NCBI GenBank assembly: GCA_964541755.1
Contig: CAZIRF010000012.1
Span: 11,395 to 75,394 of the forward strand
Direction of reading: 5' to 3'
DNA: 64,000 nucleotides
Source of the DNA: CAZIRF01 sp964541755
GTDB lineage: Bacteria > Spirochaetota > Spirochaetia > Treponematales > Breznakiellaceae
Part shown: positions 1 to 8,888 of the stretch, in pieces
Numbering within the stretch: position 1 is the stretch's first letter
How the letters are laid out: every line of letters begins with the position of its first letter
Translations under genes and position numbers: made by a program
The notes under the pieces: generated by a model
Told to the model about the DNA's origin: nothing
Database searches by the model: none
The model's input: only the letters and a program-made list of their open reading frames with translations

Positions 1-475
1 GCGAGTCGCCCCCGTCGTGGTGGATGTTGATGATGGCCTTCATCCCGGCGTTGTGGGCATAGCCAGCGACTTGAGCGACGCGGGCGAGCCAGGCTTCGCT
101 TAGCTTGTAGCCCGAGGCCGCGTTGCCAATTTTCCCCAGCCAGGTAACCGGGATGCGTACGATACCGAAGCCCTCGTCGGCCACGGCGTTCATGAGTTCC
201 TGGGTGATAAGGGGATTGCCCCAGATGGTCTCGTTGGAGCCCTCGTCGTTGTGGGCGTCGAGCTGGTTGCCCACATTCCAGCCCATTTCTACCGGTTCCC
301 GCTCGGGGGCTTCGGCCAAAGCTTCGGTTTGTCCAGTTGTTATGCCCAGATCTCCATCGCCAATTGATGTGCTGTCAGGAGTAAAACAGGCGCCGAGGCC
401 GAAAAGGCTGAGGGCTATGCCGATGGCGAGTGTCGCCTTGAGCTGCGGTGTCCGGTATCGATCGAAGATGCTCAT
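1..475 (-). CDS. GH5-family endoglucanase-like lipoprotein, partial (runs off window start)
   Basis: About 158 N-terminal residues are visible; the rest lies beyond position 1. The start ATG at 475 has an AAGGAG site five bases upstream. Residues 1-29 form a lipoprotein signal peptide ending in the lipobox LGAC, so the protein is probably an exported, lipid-anchored enzyme. The mature part has the GH5 landmarks MGWNVGNQLDAHN, ETIWGNP, GFGIVRIPVTWLG and INIHHDGGDS, but the two catalytic glutamates lie in the missing portion. It is a clear paralogue of the complete GH5 gene at 50502-51842, sharing GFGIVRIPVTWLG exactly. Likely role: hydrolysis of beta-1,4-glucans or related polysaccharides outside the cell; substrate not decided by sequence. 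Confidence 0.9.
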   Translation of the reverse strand, partial: MSIFDRYRTPQLKATLAIGIALSLFGLGACFTPDSTSIGDGDLGITTGQTEALAEAPEREPVEMGWNVGNQLDAHNDEGSNETIWGNPLITQELMNAVADEGFGIVRIPVTWLGKIGNAASGYKLSEAWLARVAQVAGYAHNAGMKAIINIHHDGGDS

Positions 476-639
476 TGCTGCTCCTTGTTTTGGGGGCTCG
501 TTACCCTCGAAGGTATCGCGGAAACGAGCTATCAGCATAACTAAAAAATTGGAGAAAATGGAGGGAAAATGTGCAGATAATGGGTTTTTGCCGACCACTT
601 GCCCTTGTCCTCTTTTTCTGGCACTCTGCACGCATGCTT
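476..639. other. Spacer between the divergent GH5 and thi genes
   Basis: Holds the 5' region of the GH5 gene and the upstream region of the thi operon. It contains one copy of the dispersed word CTATCAGCAT at 529-538. I see no convincing -35/-10 pair on either strand. Confidence 0.5.
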
Positions 640-723
640 GGGGGGCCGCGATTGGGCGGCTGAGACAGGGATCCGCAAAGCCCGTACCCATGAACCTGAT
701 CCGGGTAATACCGGCGTAGGAAA
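640..723 (+). ncRNA. TPP riboswitch (THI element)
   Basis: The conserved core is easily read: GGCTGAGA near 658-665, then ACCC at 686-689, GAACCTGATCCGGGTAAT at 692-709 and CCGGCGTAGGAA at 711-722. These match the pyrimidine- and pyrophosphate-sensing helices of thiamin pyrophosphate riboswitches. A run of G/C-rich complementary blocks follows (726-775, GGGTCCC repeated), suited to an expression platform, though no U-tract is present, so translational or Rho-type control is as likely as intrinsic termination. It sits 113 bases before thiD, so it should repress the thiD-thiM-thiE operon when TPP is plentiful. Confidence 0.95.
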
Positions 724-835
724 GCGTGGGTCCCTTCCGGGGGCCCTCCGGGTCCCGACGGGGCCCATGGTCCCCCCGCTTGCCAATCCACACCATAGCC
801 TGTGCCGCCTCCCGGGTCTCCGCAAGGAGGCTTTT

Positions 836-1717
836 GTGAAGCACGTTCTCTCGATTGCCGGTAGCGACCCCGGTGGGGGGGCCGGCATACAGGCCGACCT
901 CAAGGTCTTTTCGGCCCATGGGGTCTACGGGATGGCGGTCATTACCGCCCTTACCGCACAGAATACCTGCGGGGTGCGCAGTGCCCTGCCGGTCCCGCCG
1001 GATTTCATCGCCGAACAGTTCAAAGCCGTCGCAGAGGATATCCGCATCGATGCCATAAAACTGGGGATGCTCGGCGGCGAAGCGGCCATCGCCCGCGTGG
1101 CGGCGCTCCTGCATGACTATCTGCAGGAGCGGCGGTCTGTACCGGTCGTCCTCGACCCGGTCATGGTCGCGAAGGGGGGGCACCGCCTCCTCGACGCGGG
1201 CGCCGAGCGGGTTCTTCTTCGCTCCCTCCTGCCCTTGGCAACACTCGTAACGCCAAACCTTGCCGAGGCCTCTGTCCTCGCCGGTATGCCGGTCGAAAAC
1301 CTCGAGGACATGCGGCGGGCTGCCTGCGTTTTGCGTGAGGAGTTCGGTGCCAAGGCCGTGCTCGTCAAGGGCGGCCACCTCGCGGCAGAACCCTGCGACC
1401 TTCTCGTCGACGGCATGGGCGAGTACCTCTTGAGCGGGCCGCGCATCGATGCCCGGCACACCCACGGGACGGGCTGCTCCCTCTCGAGCGCCATTGCCGC
1501 GCGCCTCGCCCGCGGGCACTCCCTGCGCGAAGCGGTACGGCTGTCCCGCGATTACATACGCGCGGGAATCGCCGAGGGCCTCGCGGTGGGCGGCGGTATC
1601 GGGCCCATCCATCACTTCCACGAATTCTTCGATCCCGCGGGCCAGAAGCGCCCTGATCAAAACCTGTCCACATCCGCCATCAGCATGAAAGGAGAGTATC
1701 AGCATGAATTTGTTTGA
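836..1717 (+). CDS. thiD: Hydroxymethylpyrimidine kinase / HMP-phosphate kinase
   Basis: Phosphorylates HMP and HMP-P to HMP-PP for thiamin synthesis or salvage. The start is GTG at 836, preceded by AAGGAGG at 824-830; upstream in-frame starts lie inside the riboswitch. 293 residues, slightly longer than the usual ~270 because of a polar C-terminal tail. ThiD ribokinase-fold signatures are present: AGSDPGGGAGIQ near residue 8, KLGMLG, LDPVMVAKGG, TPNLAEA and the anion-hole segment HGTGCSLSSAIAA. Its end overlaps thiM by 14 bases, implying translational coupling. No thiC or thiG is nearby, so the operon looks like a salvage route. Confidence 0.95.
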   Translation: MKHVLSIAGSDPGGGAGIQADLKVFSAHGVYGMAVITALTAQNTCGVRSALPVPPDFIAEQFKAVAEDIRIDAIKLGMLGGEAAIARVAALLHDYLQERRSVPVVLDPVMVAKGGHRLLDAGAERVLLRSLLPLATLVTPNLAEASVLAGMPVENLEDMRRAACVLREEFGAKAVLVKGGHLAAEPCDLLVDGMGEYLLSGPRIDARHTHGTGCSLSSAIAARLARGHSLREAVRLSRDYIRAGIAEGLAVGGGIGPIHHFHEFFDPAGQKRPDQNLSTSAISMKGEYQHEFV

Positions 1718-2495
1718 GCGCGTCCGGGGCGCGAAGCCCCTCATCGTCCACGTTACCAACCTCGTCACCATCAACGACTGCGCCAACGCGACCCTGGCCA
1801 TCGGGGCCTCGCCGGTCATGATCGACGAAATATCCGAGGCCGCCGACATGATCGCCTTTGCGGGGGCCCTCGTCCTCAACATGGGGACGGTGAATGAGCG
1901 GCAATTCATGCTGATGCAGGCCGCCCTGCAGGCGGCCTGCATACAGGGCATAGCGGTCGTCTTCGATCCCGTGGGGGCGGGGGCGACGCCATGGCGCCAG
2001 CGGGTGGCACGCCACCTCGTGCAGTCCTTCGATGCAAGCCGTGGTTCGCGCCTTTATATAAAGGGCAATGCGGCAGAGCTCTCCTTCCTCGCCGGCCAGG
2101 CGAGCAAACAGAAGGGCGTGGATTCCCTGCAGGCCGGCGACGAGGATGCGGTGCGGCGTCTGGCTGGAGATAGCAACTGTATCGCGATCGCCACCGGGGC
2201 GGTCGATATTACCAGCGACGGCGAGCAGGTCCTGCGTTTTGAGGGCGGCTGCCCCGAGATCGGGGAGGTCTGCGGGACCGGCTGCATGGGGGCGAGCCTC
2301 CTGGCATCGCTTGCCGCGGTCCTTCCCGCAGACGCCGATCCCCTCGAGGCGGCGCGCGCCTACTCCTTTCTGGCGAAACGATCGGCCGAGCGGGCGCGCG
2401 AGCGTGTCGCGGCGGCCTTCCCGGCCGCCTGCCGCCTGCCCCTGGGGAGCCTGCGGGCGGCTTTCATGGATGAGCTCGCCTTGATTGATGGATAA
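1704..2495 (+). CDS. thiM: Hydroxyethylthiazole kinase
   Basis: Phosphorylates the thiazole moiety 4-methyl-5-hydroxyethylthiazole for thiamin salvage. 263 residues, normal for ThiM. Visible signatures: PLIVHVTNLVTINDCANATL at the N-terminus, ALVLNMGTVNE, VFDPVGAGATPWR, IKGNAAEL and the anion-hole motif CGTGCMGASL. A GGAGAG site precedes the ATG at 1704. The start lies within the last codons of thiD and the stop is five bases before thiE, so the three genes form one tight operon under the TPP riboswitch. Confidence 0.96.
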   Translation: MNLFERVRGAKPLIVHVTNLVTINDCANATLAIGASPVMIDEISEAADMIAFAGALVLNMGTVNERQFMLMQAALQAACIQGIAVVFDPVGAGATPWRQRVARHLVQSFDASRGSRLYIKGNAAELSFLAGQASKQKGVDSLQAGDEDAVRRLAGDSNCIAIATGAVDITSDGEQVLRFEGGCPEIGEVCGTGCMGASLLASLAAVLPADADPLEAARAYSFLAKRSAERARERVAAAFPAACRLPLGSLRAAFMDELALIDG

Positions 2496-2500
2496 GTGCC

Positions 2501-3181
2501 ATGAATATTGTTGAAAGAACGGAATTCTTCCTCGAACGCATGCGGGCCGAGCCCGTCCTCTGCCTCGTGACCGACCGCGGCTACTTCAAAGGCCCCCGTT
2601 TTGTGGAACTCGTCGCCGAGGCCGTCGAGGCCGGGGTGAACATGGTCCAACTGCGCGACAAGGACGGCCAAGTTCCCCTGCGGCAAAGCCTCGAAGAGGG
2701 GCGTATTCTGCGGGAGCTCTGTGCGCGGCGGCGCATCCCCTTTATCGTGAACGACCAGTTGGACCTGGCCATGGCCCTCGACGCGGACGGGGTCCACCTG
2801 GGGCAGGGCGACCTGCCCCTGCAGACAGCCCGCCGCCTCTGGGGCGAGGGGCGGCTCTATGGCCTTTCGGTTTCGACCGTCGACCATGCCCGCGCCGATG
2901 ACGCGGCCCTCGCCAGCTATCTGGGGGCGGGGGCCGTCTTCGAGACGGGCACCAAGCGTGACGCCATGGTATCCGGCGAGGGCGAACTCGCGCGCATTGC
3001 CGCCGCGGCCGGCGTAGAAAAACCGGTCATCGCCATAGGGGGCATCGATGCGACCCGGGCCCGCCGGGCCTTTGACACCGGCTGCCGCGGGGTTGCGGTG
3101 GTATCCGCCGTCTGGGGTGCTGCCTCGCCGTCAGATGCCGTGCGGCGCATACTCGAGGCGATGGAGGGGGATGTGCGATGA
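2501..3181 (+). CDS. thiE: Thiamin-phosphate synthase
   Basis: Joins HMP-PP (from ThiD) and thiazole phosphate (from ThiM) to thiamin monophosphate. 226 residues with TIM-barrel ThiE motifs: LCLVTDRGYF, NMVQLRDKDG, IPFIVNDQLDLAMALDADGVHLGQGDLP, LYGLSVST and VIAIGGID. The segment normally reading GxxxPTxTK is GAVFETGTKRDA, within family range. Last gene of the operon; no thiamin-monophosphate kinase is nearby. Its first codons ATGAATATTGTTGA are repeated exactly at the start of the next gene and upstream of the ars operon. Confidence 0.95.
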   Translation: MNIVERTEFFLERMRAEPVLCLVTDRGYFKGPRFVELVAEAVEAGVNMVQLRDKDGQVPLRQSLEEGRILRELCARRRIPFIVNDQLDLAMALDADGVHLGQGDLPLQTARRLWGEGRLYGLSVSTVDHARADDAALASYLGAGAVFETGTKRDAMVSGEGELARIAAAAGVEKPVIAIGGIDATRARRAFDTGCRGVAVVSAVWGAASPSDAVRRILEAMEGDVR

Positions 3182-3291
3182 AGATTTATTGGAGGAGGAA
3201 GGAGAAACGTTTCCCAATTAGCGATTCATTATTCAGAGTAGCAGGTAGTGGATGTTGCCACATCCCCCTTTTATGCTAATCTCCCCCTGTC

Positions 3292-4011
3292 ATGAATATT
3301 GTTGATCTTGTTGCACAACTTGAGGCTTCACGCATAAAGGCCGTCCTCTTCGACAAGGACGGGACCCTGGTCGATTCCCTGGGCCCTTGGGCACAGGCTG
3401 AACGCGACATCTTTTACGAGATCGCCGAAAGGCGCTTTGGCGCGGGGAGCGATGAAGCGCAAGCCCTCGCGCGGGCCTTCCTCGACGCGGTTGAAATACG
3501 CGAGCGGGCGGATGGAAGCGTCTGGTTCGAGAAGGGGGCCTTCTTTTCGCATGTCCCCATCTCGAGTTTCCACGAGCGCCTCCTCGAGACCCTCGCGCGC
3601 TTTTCGGGACAGGAGACCTCCCTCGCCGCCTTCAAGCGCGAGTTGTCGGCCGCCCTCTTGACGCGCTATCCCGCCGGGGGCCCTGCGGTTGCGCCCATGC
3701 CGGGAGCCGCGGAGCTCCTTGCCGCCCTGGCCGCCCGCGGCTACCCCCTGGGGATTGCCACGAACGACGACGAAACGGGAACCCGCAATCAGCTTGAAGA
3801 ACTGGGATTCCTTTCGTACTTCCGCTTTGTCTCCTGCGCCGATACCGCCCGCCATCGCAAGCCGCACCCCCATGTGGTCGAGTCCTTCGCCCAAGAAGCC
3901 GACTGCGCTCCGCGAGAGGTCGCCATGGTGGGCGACAGCGAGGTCGACCGGGAGCTGGGTGCCCATGCGGGGCTCTTCCTCCACGCCGACGAGGTATTTC
4001 CCCTGTCGTAG
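3292..4011 (+). CDS. HAD-superfamily hydrolase, phosphoglycolate-phosphatase-like
   Basis: 239 residues. HAD motif I is FDKDGTLVDS near residues 20-29, with both catalytic aspartates. Motif II is the TND of GIATNDDETG, and motif IV is MVGDSEVDRELG. A helical cap (roughly residues 35-110) makes it a C1-cap enzyme similar to Gph. Substrate is probably a small phosphometabolite. It is separated from thiE by 110 bases containing a weak dyad (GGATGTTGCCACATCC), so it is likely a separate transcription unit, though a thiamin-phosphate phosphatase role cannot be excluded from context. Confidence 0.85.
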   Translation: MNIVDLVAQLEASRIKAVLFDKDGTLVDSLGPWAQAERDIFYEIAERRFGAGSDEAQALARAFLDAVEIRERADGSVWFEKGAFFSHVPISSFHERLLETLARFSGQETSLAAFKRELSAALLTRYPAGGPAVAPMPGAAELLAALAARGYPLGIATNDDETGTRNQLEELGFLSYFRFVSCADTARHRKPHPHVVESFAQEADCAPREVAMVGDSEVDRELGAHAGLFLHADEVFPLS

Positions 4012-4095
4012 GGAGTGCTTTTCCTGTTCAGGCTGATGTATCTGGCGCCCTGTTGCAGGGCTCCGCGTCACAATGGCTTCGCTGCCAGGGGCCTG

Positions 4096-6456
4096 TTACT
4101 TCGTTGCCAGGCGAAGGGAGTTCGACACCACCGATACCGAGGACATCGACATGGCGAAGGCCGCGAACATGGGCGAGAGCAGGGGCCCCCCGAAGACGTG
4201 GAGGAGACCCGCCGCGATCGGGATGCCCAGGACGTTGTAGCCAAAGGCCCAGAATAAGTTCTGGCGGATGACGCGCAGGGTGCGGCGCGAAAGGGCTATG
4301 GCCCCTGCGACAGCCAGGGGGGAACTCTGCATGAGGACGATATCGGCACTTTCGATGGCCGCACCCGTCCCCGACCCCACGGCAATGCCCACGTCTGCTG
4401 CGGCGAGGGCCGGGGCGTCGTTGATGCCGTCCCCCACCATAATGACCTTCTCCCGGCCGCCAGCCTGGAGCTCCGCGACCACCCGGGCCTTGTCTGCGGG
4501 AAGGACCTCGGCAATGACTTCATCCACCCCCAGTTTTCGGCCAATGTGCTGCGCGGCGTCGGCGCGGTCGCCGGAAAGCAATACGGTGCGCAATCCCATG
4601 GCCTTGAGGCGGGCGACGGCCACGAGGCTCTCGGGGCGCTCTTCGTCACGCACGAAAAAGCTCGCGCTGTAGTGGCCGTCGATCGCCATGCTCACATGGC
4701 TGGCCCCTGCCTGTCCACCAGCATCGTTCCTGCCGGTATCCGGCGGAAGCTCCACGCCCTCAAGGGCGAGGAAGCGGTCTGTGCCTATCAGTATTGATCT
4801 TCCCCCGAATCGTGCGCGCACACCGCGCCCCGGGACGGCCTCGAAATGATCGTCGGGGCTGTCATCTTCGTTCGGGCTGTCCGCGGTGGAAAGGAGGCCG
4901 CGCTCTTCTGCCGCGCGGCGAATGGCGTCGGCCAGGGGGTGCTCGCTGTAGCGTTCGGCCCGGGCGGCGAGGGCGAGGAGGGCGGCTTCGCGGGCGGGAA
5001 GGTCCTGTTTAATGGCCGCCAGTTCGGTGACGGCGCCACCGGCCACTTGAATCCCCACGAGGCGGGGTTTCCCCTCTGTAAGGGTGCCGGTCTTGTCGAA
5101 GATGACGGTTTTGGCGCGGCCGGCGAGTTCGAGGGCCTCGGGGCTCTTTATCAGTATGCCCTTTTTCGAGGCGTTGCCGCTGGCGACCATGATGGCCGTT
5201 GGCGTGGCGAGGCCCAGGGCGCAGGGGCAGGCGATGACGAGTACGGCGGTGAAGGCGGTAAGCGCGAAGGGGAGCTTTTCGCCGGCCAGGAGCCAGCCGG
5301 CGAGGGCGAGGAAGGCGATGCCGATGACGACGGGGACGAAAACGGCCGATACCCTGTCTGCCAGGCGGGCGATGGGGGCCTTGCCGGCCTGGGCTTCTTC
5401 GACCAGGGCGACGATGGAGCGAAGGAGGGTGTCTTTCCCGGCGGCCTCGCAGCGAAAGACGAGGGTCCCGTTGCCGTTTATCGAGCCGGCATAGACGCGG
5501 GAGCCCGCTTCTTTGGCCACCGGGAGGCTCTCGCCTGATAGCATCGATTCGTCGATGGCCGACAGCCCCTCGAGGACGATGCCGTCGACGGGGATGGCCT
5601 CGCCCGGAAGGACGCGCAGGAGATCTCCGGGAACGATTTCCTCAACGGGAACGAGCTTCTCTGTGGGGCCGGTGGCCAATTCTGCGTCTGTGGCCTCGGG
5701 GGCGGCGATTTTGCGGGCGCTCTTGGGCGTAAGGTCGAGGAGGGCTCGCATCTCCTTGCGCGCGCGCATCTTTGCCCGGGCCTCGAGGAACTTGCCCATG
5801 AGGACCAGGCTGATAATGACCCCCGCGCTCTCGAAGTAGAGTTCGTGGGCTGCATGGGCGGCCCCCATGGCGATGCGCCAGATGGAGGCAAGGCTGTAAC
5901 CCAGGGCCGCGAGGGTGCCGATGGCGACGAGGCTGTCCATGCTGGCGCGGCCCTTGAAGAGGGCGGGGAAGCCGCGCAGGTAGAAGTGACGACCAAACCA
6001 CACAACGGGGAGTACGAGGACGAGCTGGAGGAGGGCGTAGAGGAGGGGGGCTGTACTGGTGGAATGACCGTGCGTGTTTGCGAAGCCCGGGTCAATTAAG
6101 GAGGGGAGGGGGAGACCCAGCATGGGCCCCATGGCGAGGACAAAGAGGGGAAGGGCGAAGGCGGCCGAGAGGCCAAAGCGCCTCCCGGCCCGTCGTAGGT
6201 GGTCTTCCGCCTCGCTTTCCTTTGCTGCATCGTCGCCCGCTTCGCGGACGAGCTCGAAGCCCGCATCCGCCACGGCCTTGGCCATGGCCGCAAATATCTT
6301 GTCGCCGGCGGGCTTTGCCGTCTCTATCTGCACCGTCTCCGATGCGAGGTTGACGCTGGCATCTTTGACGCCTCGTATGCCCTTGGCAGCCTTTTCGACG
6401 GCCCGTGCGCAGGAGGCGCAGTGCATTCCCTTTACTGCCCAAGTCTCTTGTGCCAT
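4096..6456 (-). CDS. copA: Copper-exporting P1B-type ATPase
   Basis: 786 residues; pumps Cu(I) out of the cytoplasm using ATP. In order: one N-terminal heavy-metal domain with GMHCASC (Cys13 and Cys16); transmembrane helices from about residue 95; actuator motif SGES at 307-310; the Cu-translocating CPC at 410-412 in ACPCALGLATP; phosphorylation motif DKTGTLTEGKP with Asp454; and the hinge GDGINDAPAL. The HP locus is present as SEHPLADAI. The ATG at 6456 has GGGAG upstream and a good promoter at 6495-6523. No copper regulator or chaperone gene adjoins it. CPC and GMHCASC favour Cu(I)/Ag(I) over Zn/Cd. Confidence 0.96.
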   Translation of the reverse strand: MAQETWAVKGMHCASCARAVEKAAKGIRGVKDASVNLASETVQIETAKPAGDKIFAAMAKAVADAGFELVREAGDDAAKESEAEDHLRRAGRRFGLSAAFALPLFVLAMGPMLGLPLPSLIDPGFANTHGHSTSTAPLLYALLQLVLVLPVVWFGRHFYLRGFPALFKGRASMDSLVAIGTLAALGYSLASIWRIAMGAAHAAHELYFESAGVIISLVLMGKFLEARAKMRARKEMRALLDLTPKSARKIAAPEATDAELATGPTEKLVPVEEIVPGDLLRVLPGEAIPVDGIVLEGLSAIDESMLSGESLPVAKEAGSRVYAGSINGNGTLVFRCEAAGKDTLLRSIVALVEEAQAGKAPIARLADRVSAVFVPVVIGIAFLALAGWLLAGEKLPFALTAFTAVLVIACPCALGLATPTAIMVASGNASKKGILIKSPEALELAGRAKTVIFDKTGTLTEGKPRLVGIQVAGGAVTELAAIKQDLPAREAALLALAARAERYSEHPLADAIRRAAEERGLLSTADSPNEDDSPDDHFEAVPGRGVRARFGGRSILIGTDRFLALEGVELPPDTGRNDAGGQAGASHVSMAIDGHYSASFFVRDEERPESLVAVARLKAMGLRTVLLSGDRADAAQHIGRKLGVDEVIAEVLPADKARVVAELQAGGREKVIMVGDGINDAPALAAADVGIAVGSGTGAAIESADIVLMQSSPLAVAGAIALSRRTLRVIRQNLFWAFGYNVLGIPIAAGLLHVFGGPLLSPMFAAFAMSMSSVSVVSNSLRLATK

Positions 6457-6494
6457 GTTTGTCTCCCTTGAATACAGGTCTTGTAAACATGATA

Positions 6495-6523
6495 AATATA
6501 GTAATCTATTGTGCCTCCGTCAA
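6495..6523 (-). promoter_or_regulatory. Sigma-70-type promoter of copA
   Basis: On the minus strand TTGACG (6518-6523) and TATATT (6495-6500) are separated by exactly 17 bases, about 40 bases before the copA start codon. A weak TACA/TGTA dyad lies between the -10 box and the RBS; no CueR- or CopY-type operator is recognisable. Confidence 0.75.
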
Positions 6524-6575
6524 TGTTCCGGGGCCGATACCCTCTTGGGCATAGCCCTGTTCACACCAAATTCGA

Positions 6576-6604
6576 TTGACAGTGGCCGACAAGCCGGGTA
6601 CGGT
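6576..6604 (+). promoter_or_regulatory. Probable promoter of the uracil permease gene
   Basis: TTGACA at 6576-6581, 17-base spacer, TACGGT at 6599-6604, followed by a GGAGG site at 6613-6617 and ATG at 6623. The -35 box is perfect; the -10 box is imperfect. The short leader leaves no room for a riboswitch. Confidence 0.6.
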
Positions 6605-6622
6605 TTCCCGTCGGAGGTCTTC

Positions 6623-7942
6623 ATGAACAAAGCTGTTATCGGCGTCAACGAGCGCCCGCGTCTTGGCCGCTGGATTCCCTTGAGTTTCCAGCACGTCTTC
6701 GCCATGTTTGGCGCGACGGTCCTCGTCCCGCTCCTCACCGGGCTCAATCCCTCGACCGCGCTCTTCACCGCCGGTATGGGTACGCTCCTGTACATCGTCA
6801 TCACCGGTGCGAAGGTCCCCGCATATTTGGGCTCGTCCTTTGCCTTTATCGCCGTCATCAAGGCCGTGAGCGACAATCCGCAGTACGGTGTCGCCTACGC
6901 CATGGGCGGCGCCCTCTGCGTAGGCCTCCTCTACGCCATTGTGGCCCTCATTATCCGCTTTGCGGGCACAAAGTGGCTCGACAAGGCCCTGCCGCCGGTC
7001 GTTATCGGCTCGGTCATCATCGTCATCGGGCTCAACCTCGCCCCCACCGCCATGTCCATGGCCATGCGCGCAAATCCCAATGATCCTGCCACCTACAGCC
7101 TCGTCTACCTCTCGATCGCCGCAGTAACCCTCATAACGGCCATTGTCGCGACGATCTTTTTCAAGGGTTTCTTCAACACCATCCCCATCCTCATAGGCCT
7201 CGTAACCGGTTACCTCTTCACCTTCATTATGGGGCGCTTTTTCCCCGCCTATGACATCATCCAGTTTGGTAAGGTGGCAGAATCCTCTTGGCTCATGCAT
7301 CCGAGTTTCATCCTGCCCAAGTTTGCCCCGGTCCCCGTCATCACCTTTCTCTTGGTGAGTTTCGCGACCATCGCCGAACACCTGGGCGATACCCTGGTCA
7401 TGAGCAAGGTCGTCGGGCGCGACTTCTACAAGAACCCCGGCCTCCACCGCACCCTCTTGGGCGACGGCCTCGCAACGGCCTTGGCGAGCCTTTTCGGCGG
7501 CCCGCCCAACACCACCTACGGCGAGAACATCGGCGTCATGGCCATCAGCAAGGTCTACTCTGTCTGGGTAATTGGCGGGGCGGCGCTTATCGCCGTGTTC
7601 CTGTCTTTCTTCGGGAAGTTCGGGGCGCTCCTGCAGACGATGCCGGGCCCGGTCATGGGCGGCATCTCGATGCTCCTGTTCGGCATCATCGCCTCGGCCG
7701 GCATCCGCACCCTCGTCGAGAGCGGGGTCGACTACACCTGCAAGCGCAACCTCACGATTTCATCGGTCATTCTGGTCATCGGCATTGGCGGCGGGGTCGT
7801 CAAGTTTGCCATCGGCAAGGAGCTGGGCTTCGAGCTGGGCGGCGTGGCCCTCGCGACCTTCGTGGGCATCCTGCTCAACCTGCTTCTGCCCAAGAGTGTG
7901 AACGGTTCGAACAGTGATGATGCCAGCGGTGCTTCAGAGTAG
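6623..7942 (+). CDS. uraA: Uracil/xanthine permease, NCS2 family (UraA-like)
   Basis: 439 residues; a polytopic inner-membrane protein with the NCS2 14-helix pattern, importing uracil or a related base with protons. Start ATG 6623 chosen for its GGAGG site and because the family begins with RWIPLSFQHVFAMFGATVLV-type sequence. The substrate-site loop reads TIAEHLGDT near the middle, followed by GGPPNTTYGENIGVMA, which resembles uracil rather than xanthine transporters. It stands alone, divergent from copA and convergent with the PHP gene. No upp or pyr gene is nearby. Confidence 0.92.
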   Translation: MNKAVIGVNERPRLGRWIPLSFQHVFAMFGATVLVPLLTGLNPSTALFTAGMGTLLYIVITGAKVPAYLGSSFAFIAVIKAVSDNPQYGVAYAMGGALCVGLLYAIVALIIRFAGTKWLDKALPPVVIGSVIIVIGLNLAPTAMSMAMRANPNDPATYSLVYLSIAAVTLITAIVATIFFKGFFNTIPILIGLVTGYLFTFIMGRFFPAYDIIQFGKVAESSWLMHPSFILPKFAPVPVITFLLVSFATIAEHLGDTLVMSKVVGRDFYKNPGLHRTLLGDGLATALASLFGGPPNTTYGENIGVMAISKVYSVWVIGGAALIAVFLSFFGKFGALLQTMPGPVMGGISMLLFGIIASAGIRTLVESGVDYTCKRNLTISSVILVIGIGGGVVKFAIGKELGFELGGVALATFVGILLNLLLPKSVNGSNSDDASGASE

Positions 7943-8024
7943 TCTGTAATTTTGTCGGCCGCTTTTCGTTCCAGCCGTTTTCTTCGTCCGGGGCGCTCTG
8001 CCCCGGGCTACAGCGGCCTTTCCC

Positions 8025-8888
8025 TTAATCCAGGGCCACGAGGTTCCAGGTTCCCTGTCCCGCGACCGGCCCGGCGCTGAAGACCACGTGCTCCTTCCAG
8101 CCCCTCTCCAGCAGGAAATCCCGCCCCTCGCGATAGTAGCCGTCGAGTTGTTCGGGGGCGTGGGCATCGGACTGTATGCTGATAGTCCCGCCCGCATCCC
8201 GGACGGCGTCGATGAGTTCCGGCGAAGGGTAGAGTTCCGTACACCGGTTGCGGGCGAGTCCTCCCGTATTGACTTCGCAAATCAGGCGTTTCTTGACCAG
8301 AGCCTCGACGGCCCGATGGGCCGCCTCGCGGTACCAGGGGGCTGTCGGGTCGAAGAAGCGCCCCCCCGCGTTGTGTTTCTTTATGAGGTCCAGGTGACCC
8401 ACGAGGTCGAAGCCGCCCACCTCGATCATCTGGCAGACGCTGTCCCAGTAGTCGAGAACCAGGGCGCGAATATCCCCGCCATAGGTTTTTTCCAGGGCCT
8501 CTTCGAACTCCGCAATGGGGCCGTCAACGGCAAAGGGCTTCTGCCCGGCCGGGGCGAGATAGTGTACCGATCCTAAGAGGTAGTCCCAGTCCCTGCGTAA
8601 AAGTGTCCCGTCCGCCGGGCCGCAGAGGCCTTTTATCCAGTCGACTTCCAAGCCGATGTAGACTTCCAGATTGCCCTGCCACTTGTCGCGGGCGGCAAAG
8701 ACTTCCTCTCGAAAGGCCGGAATATCCGCCAGGTCCATGTTGCAGTCGCTCTCGAAGGGCAGGGGCGCATGCCCCCCGACCCCCAGGGAGACAAAGCCCT
8801 TCTCCGCCGCGCTCTGGCACAGGGCTTCGACGCTGCTCTTGCCGTCGCACCAGTGGGTGTGGGTGTGTATGCTCGATAGCCAGGTCAT
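8025..8888 (-). CDS. PHP-domain phosphatase, histidinol-phosphatase-like
   Basis: 287 residues. The PHP metal ligands begin with HTHTHWCDGKSS near residue 8, then GGHAPLPF, GLEVDW, GSVHYL, LVGHLDLIKKHN, CEVNTGGLAR and SDAHAPEQ, a full set for a tri-metal PHP hydrolase of the HisK/HisJ type. The family dephosphorylates histidinol phosphate, but no his genes are nearby, so another phosphomonoester is possible. Its ATG overlaps the stop of the hybrid kinase (ATGA), so it is the last gene of the regulator-kinase operon. Confidence 0.88.
   Translation of the reverse strand: MTWLSSIHTHTHWCDGKSSVEALCQSAAEKGFVSLGVGGHAPLPFESDCNMDLADIPAFREEVFAARDKWQGNLEVYIGLEVDWIKGLCGPADGTLLRRDWDYLLGSVHYLAPAGQKPFAVDGPIAEFEEALEKTYGGDIRALVLDYWDSVCQMIEVGGFDLVGHLDLIKKHNAGGRFFDPTAPWYREAAHRAVEALVKKRLICEVNTGGLARNRCTELYPSPELIDAVRDAGGTISIQSDAHAPEQLDGYYREGRDFLLERGWKEHVVFSAGPVAGQGTWNLVALD

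Noticed and set aside
123..719. Long ORFs on the strand opposite clear genes (for example over the GH5, copA, accC and fabF genes)
   Set aside because: These are shadows of GC-rich codon use. Their translations are Arg/Ser/Pro-rich without motifs, and the opposite strand encodes recognisable families.
836..3181. De novo thiamin synthesis operon
   Set aside because: Only thiD, thiM and thiE are present; thiC, thiG, thiS and thiF are absent from the window, so salvage is the supported reading.
6457..6622. Copper-responsive operator and a purine riboswitch in the copA-uraA spacer
   Set aside because: No CueR or CopY consensus could be matched, and the uraA leader is too short for a riboswitch aptamer.
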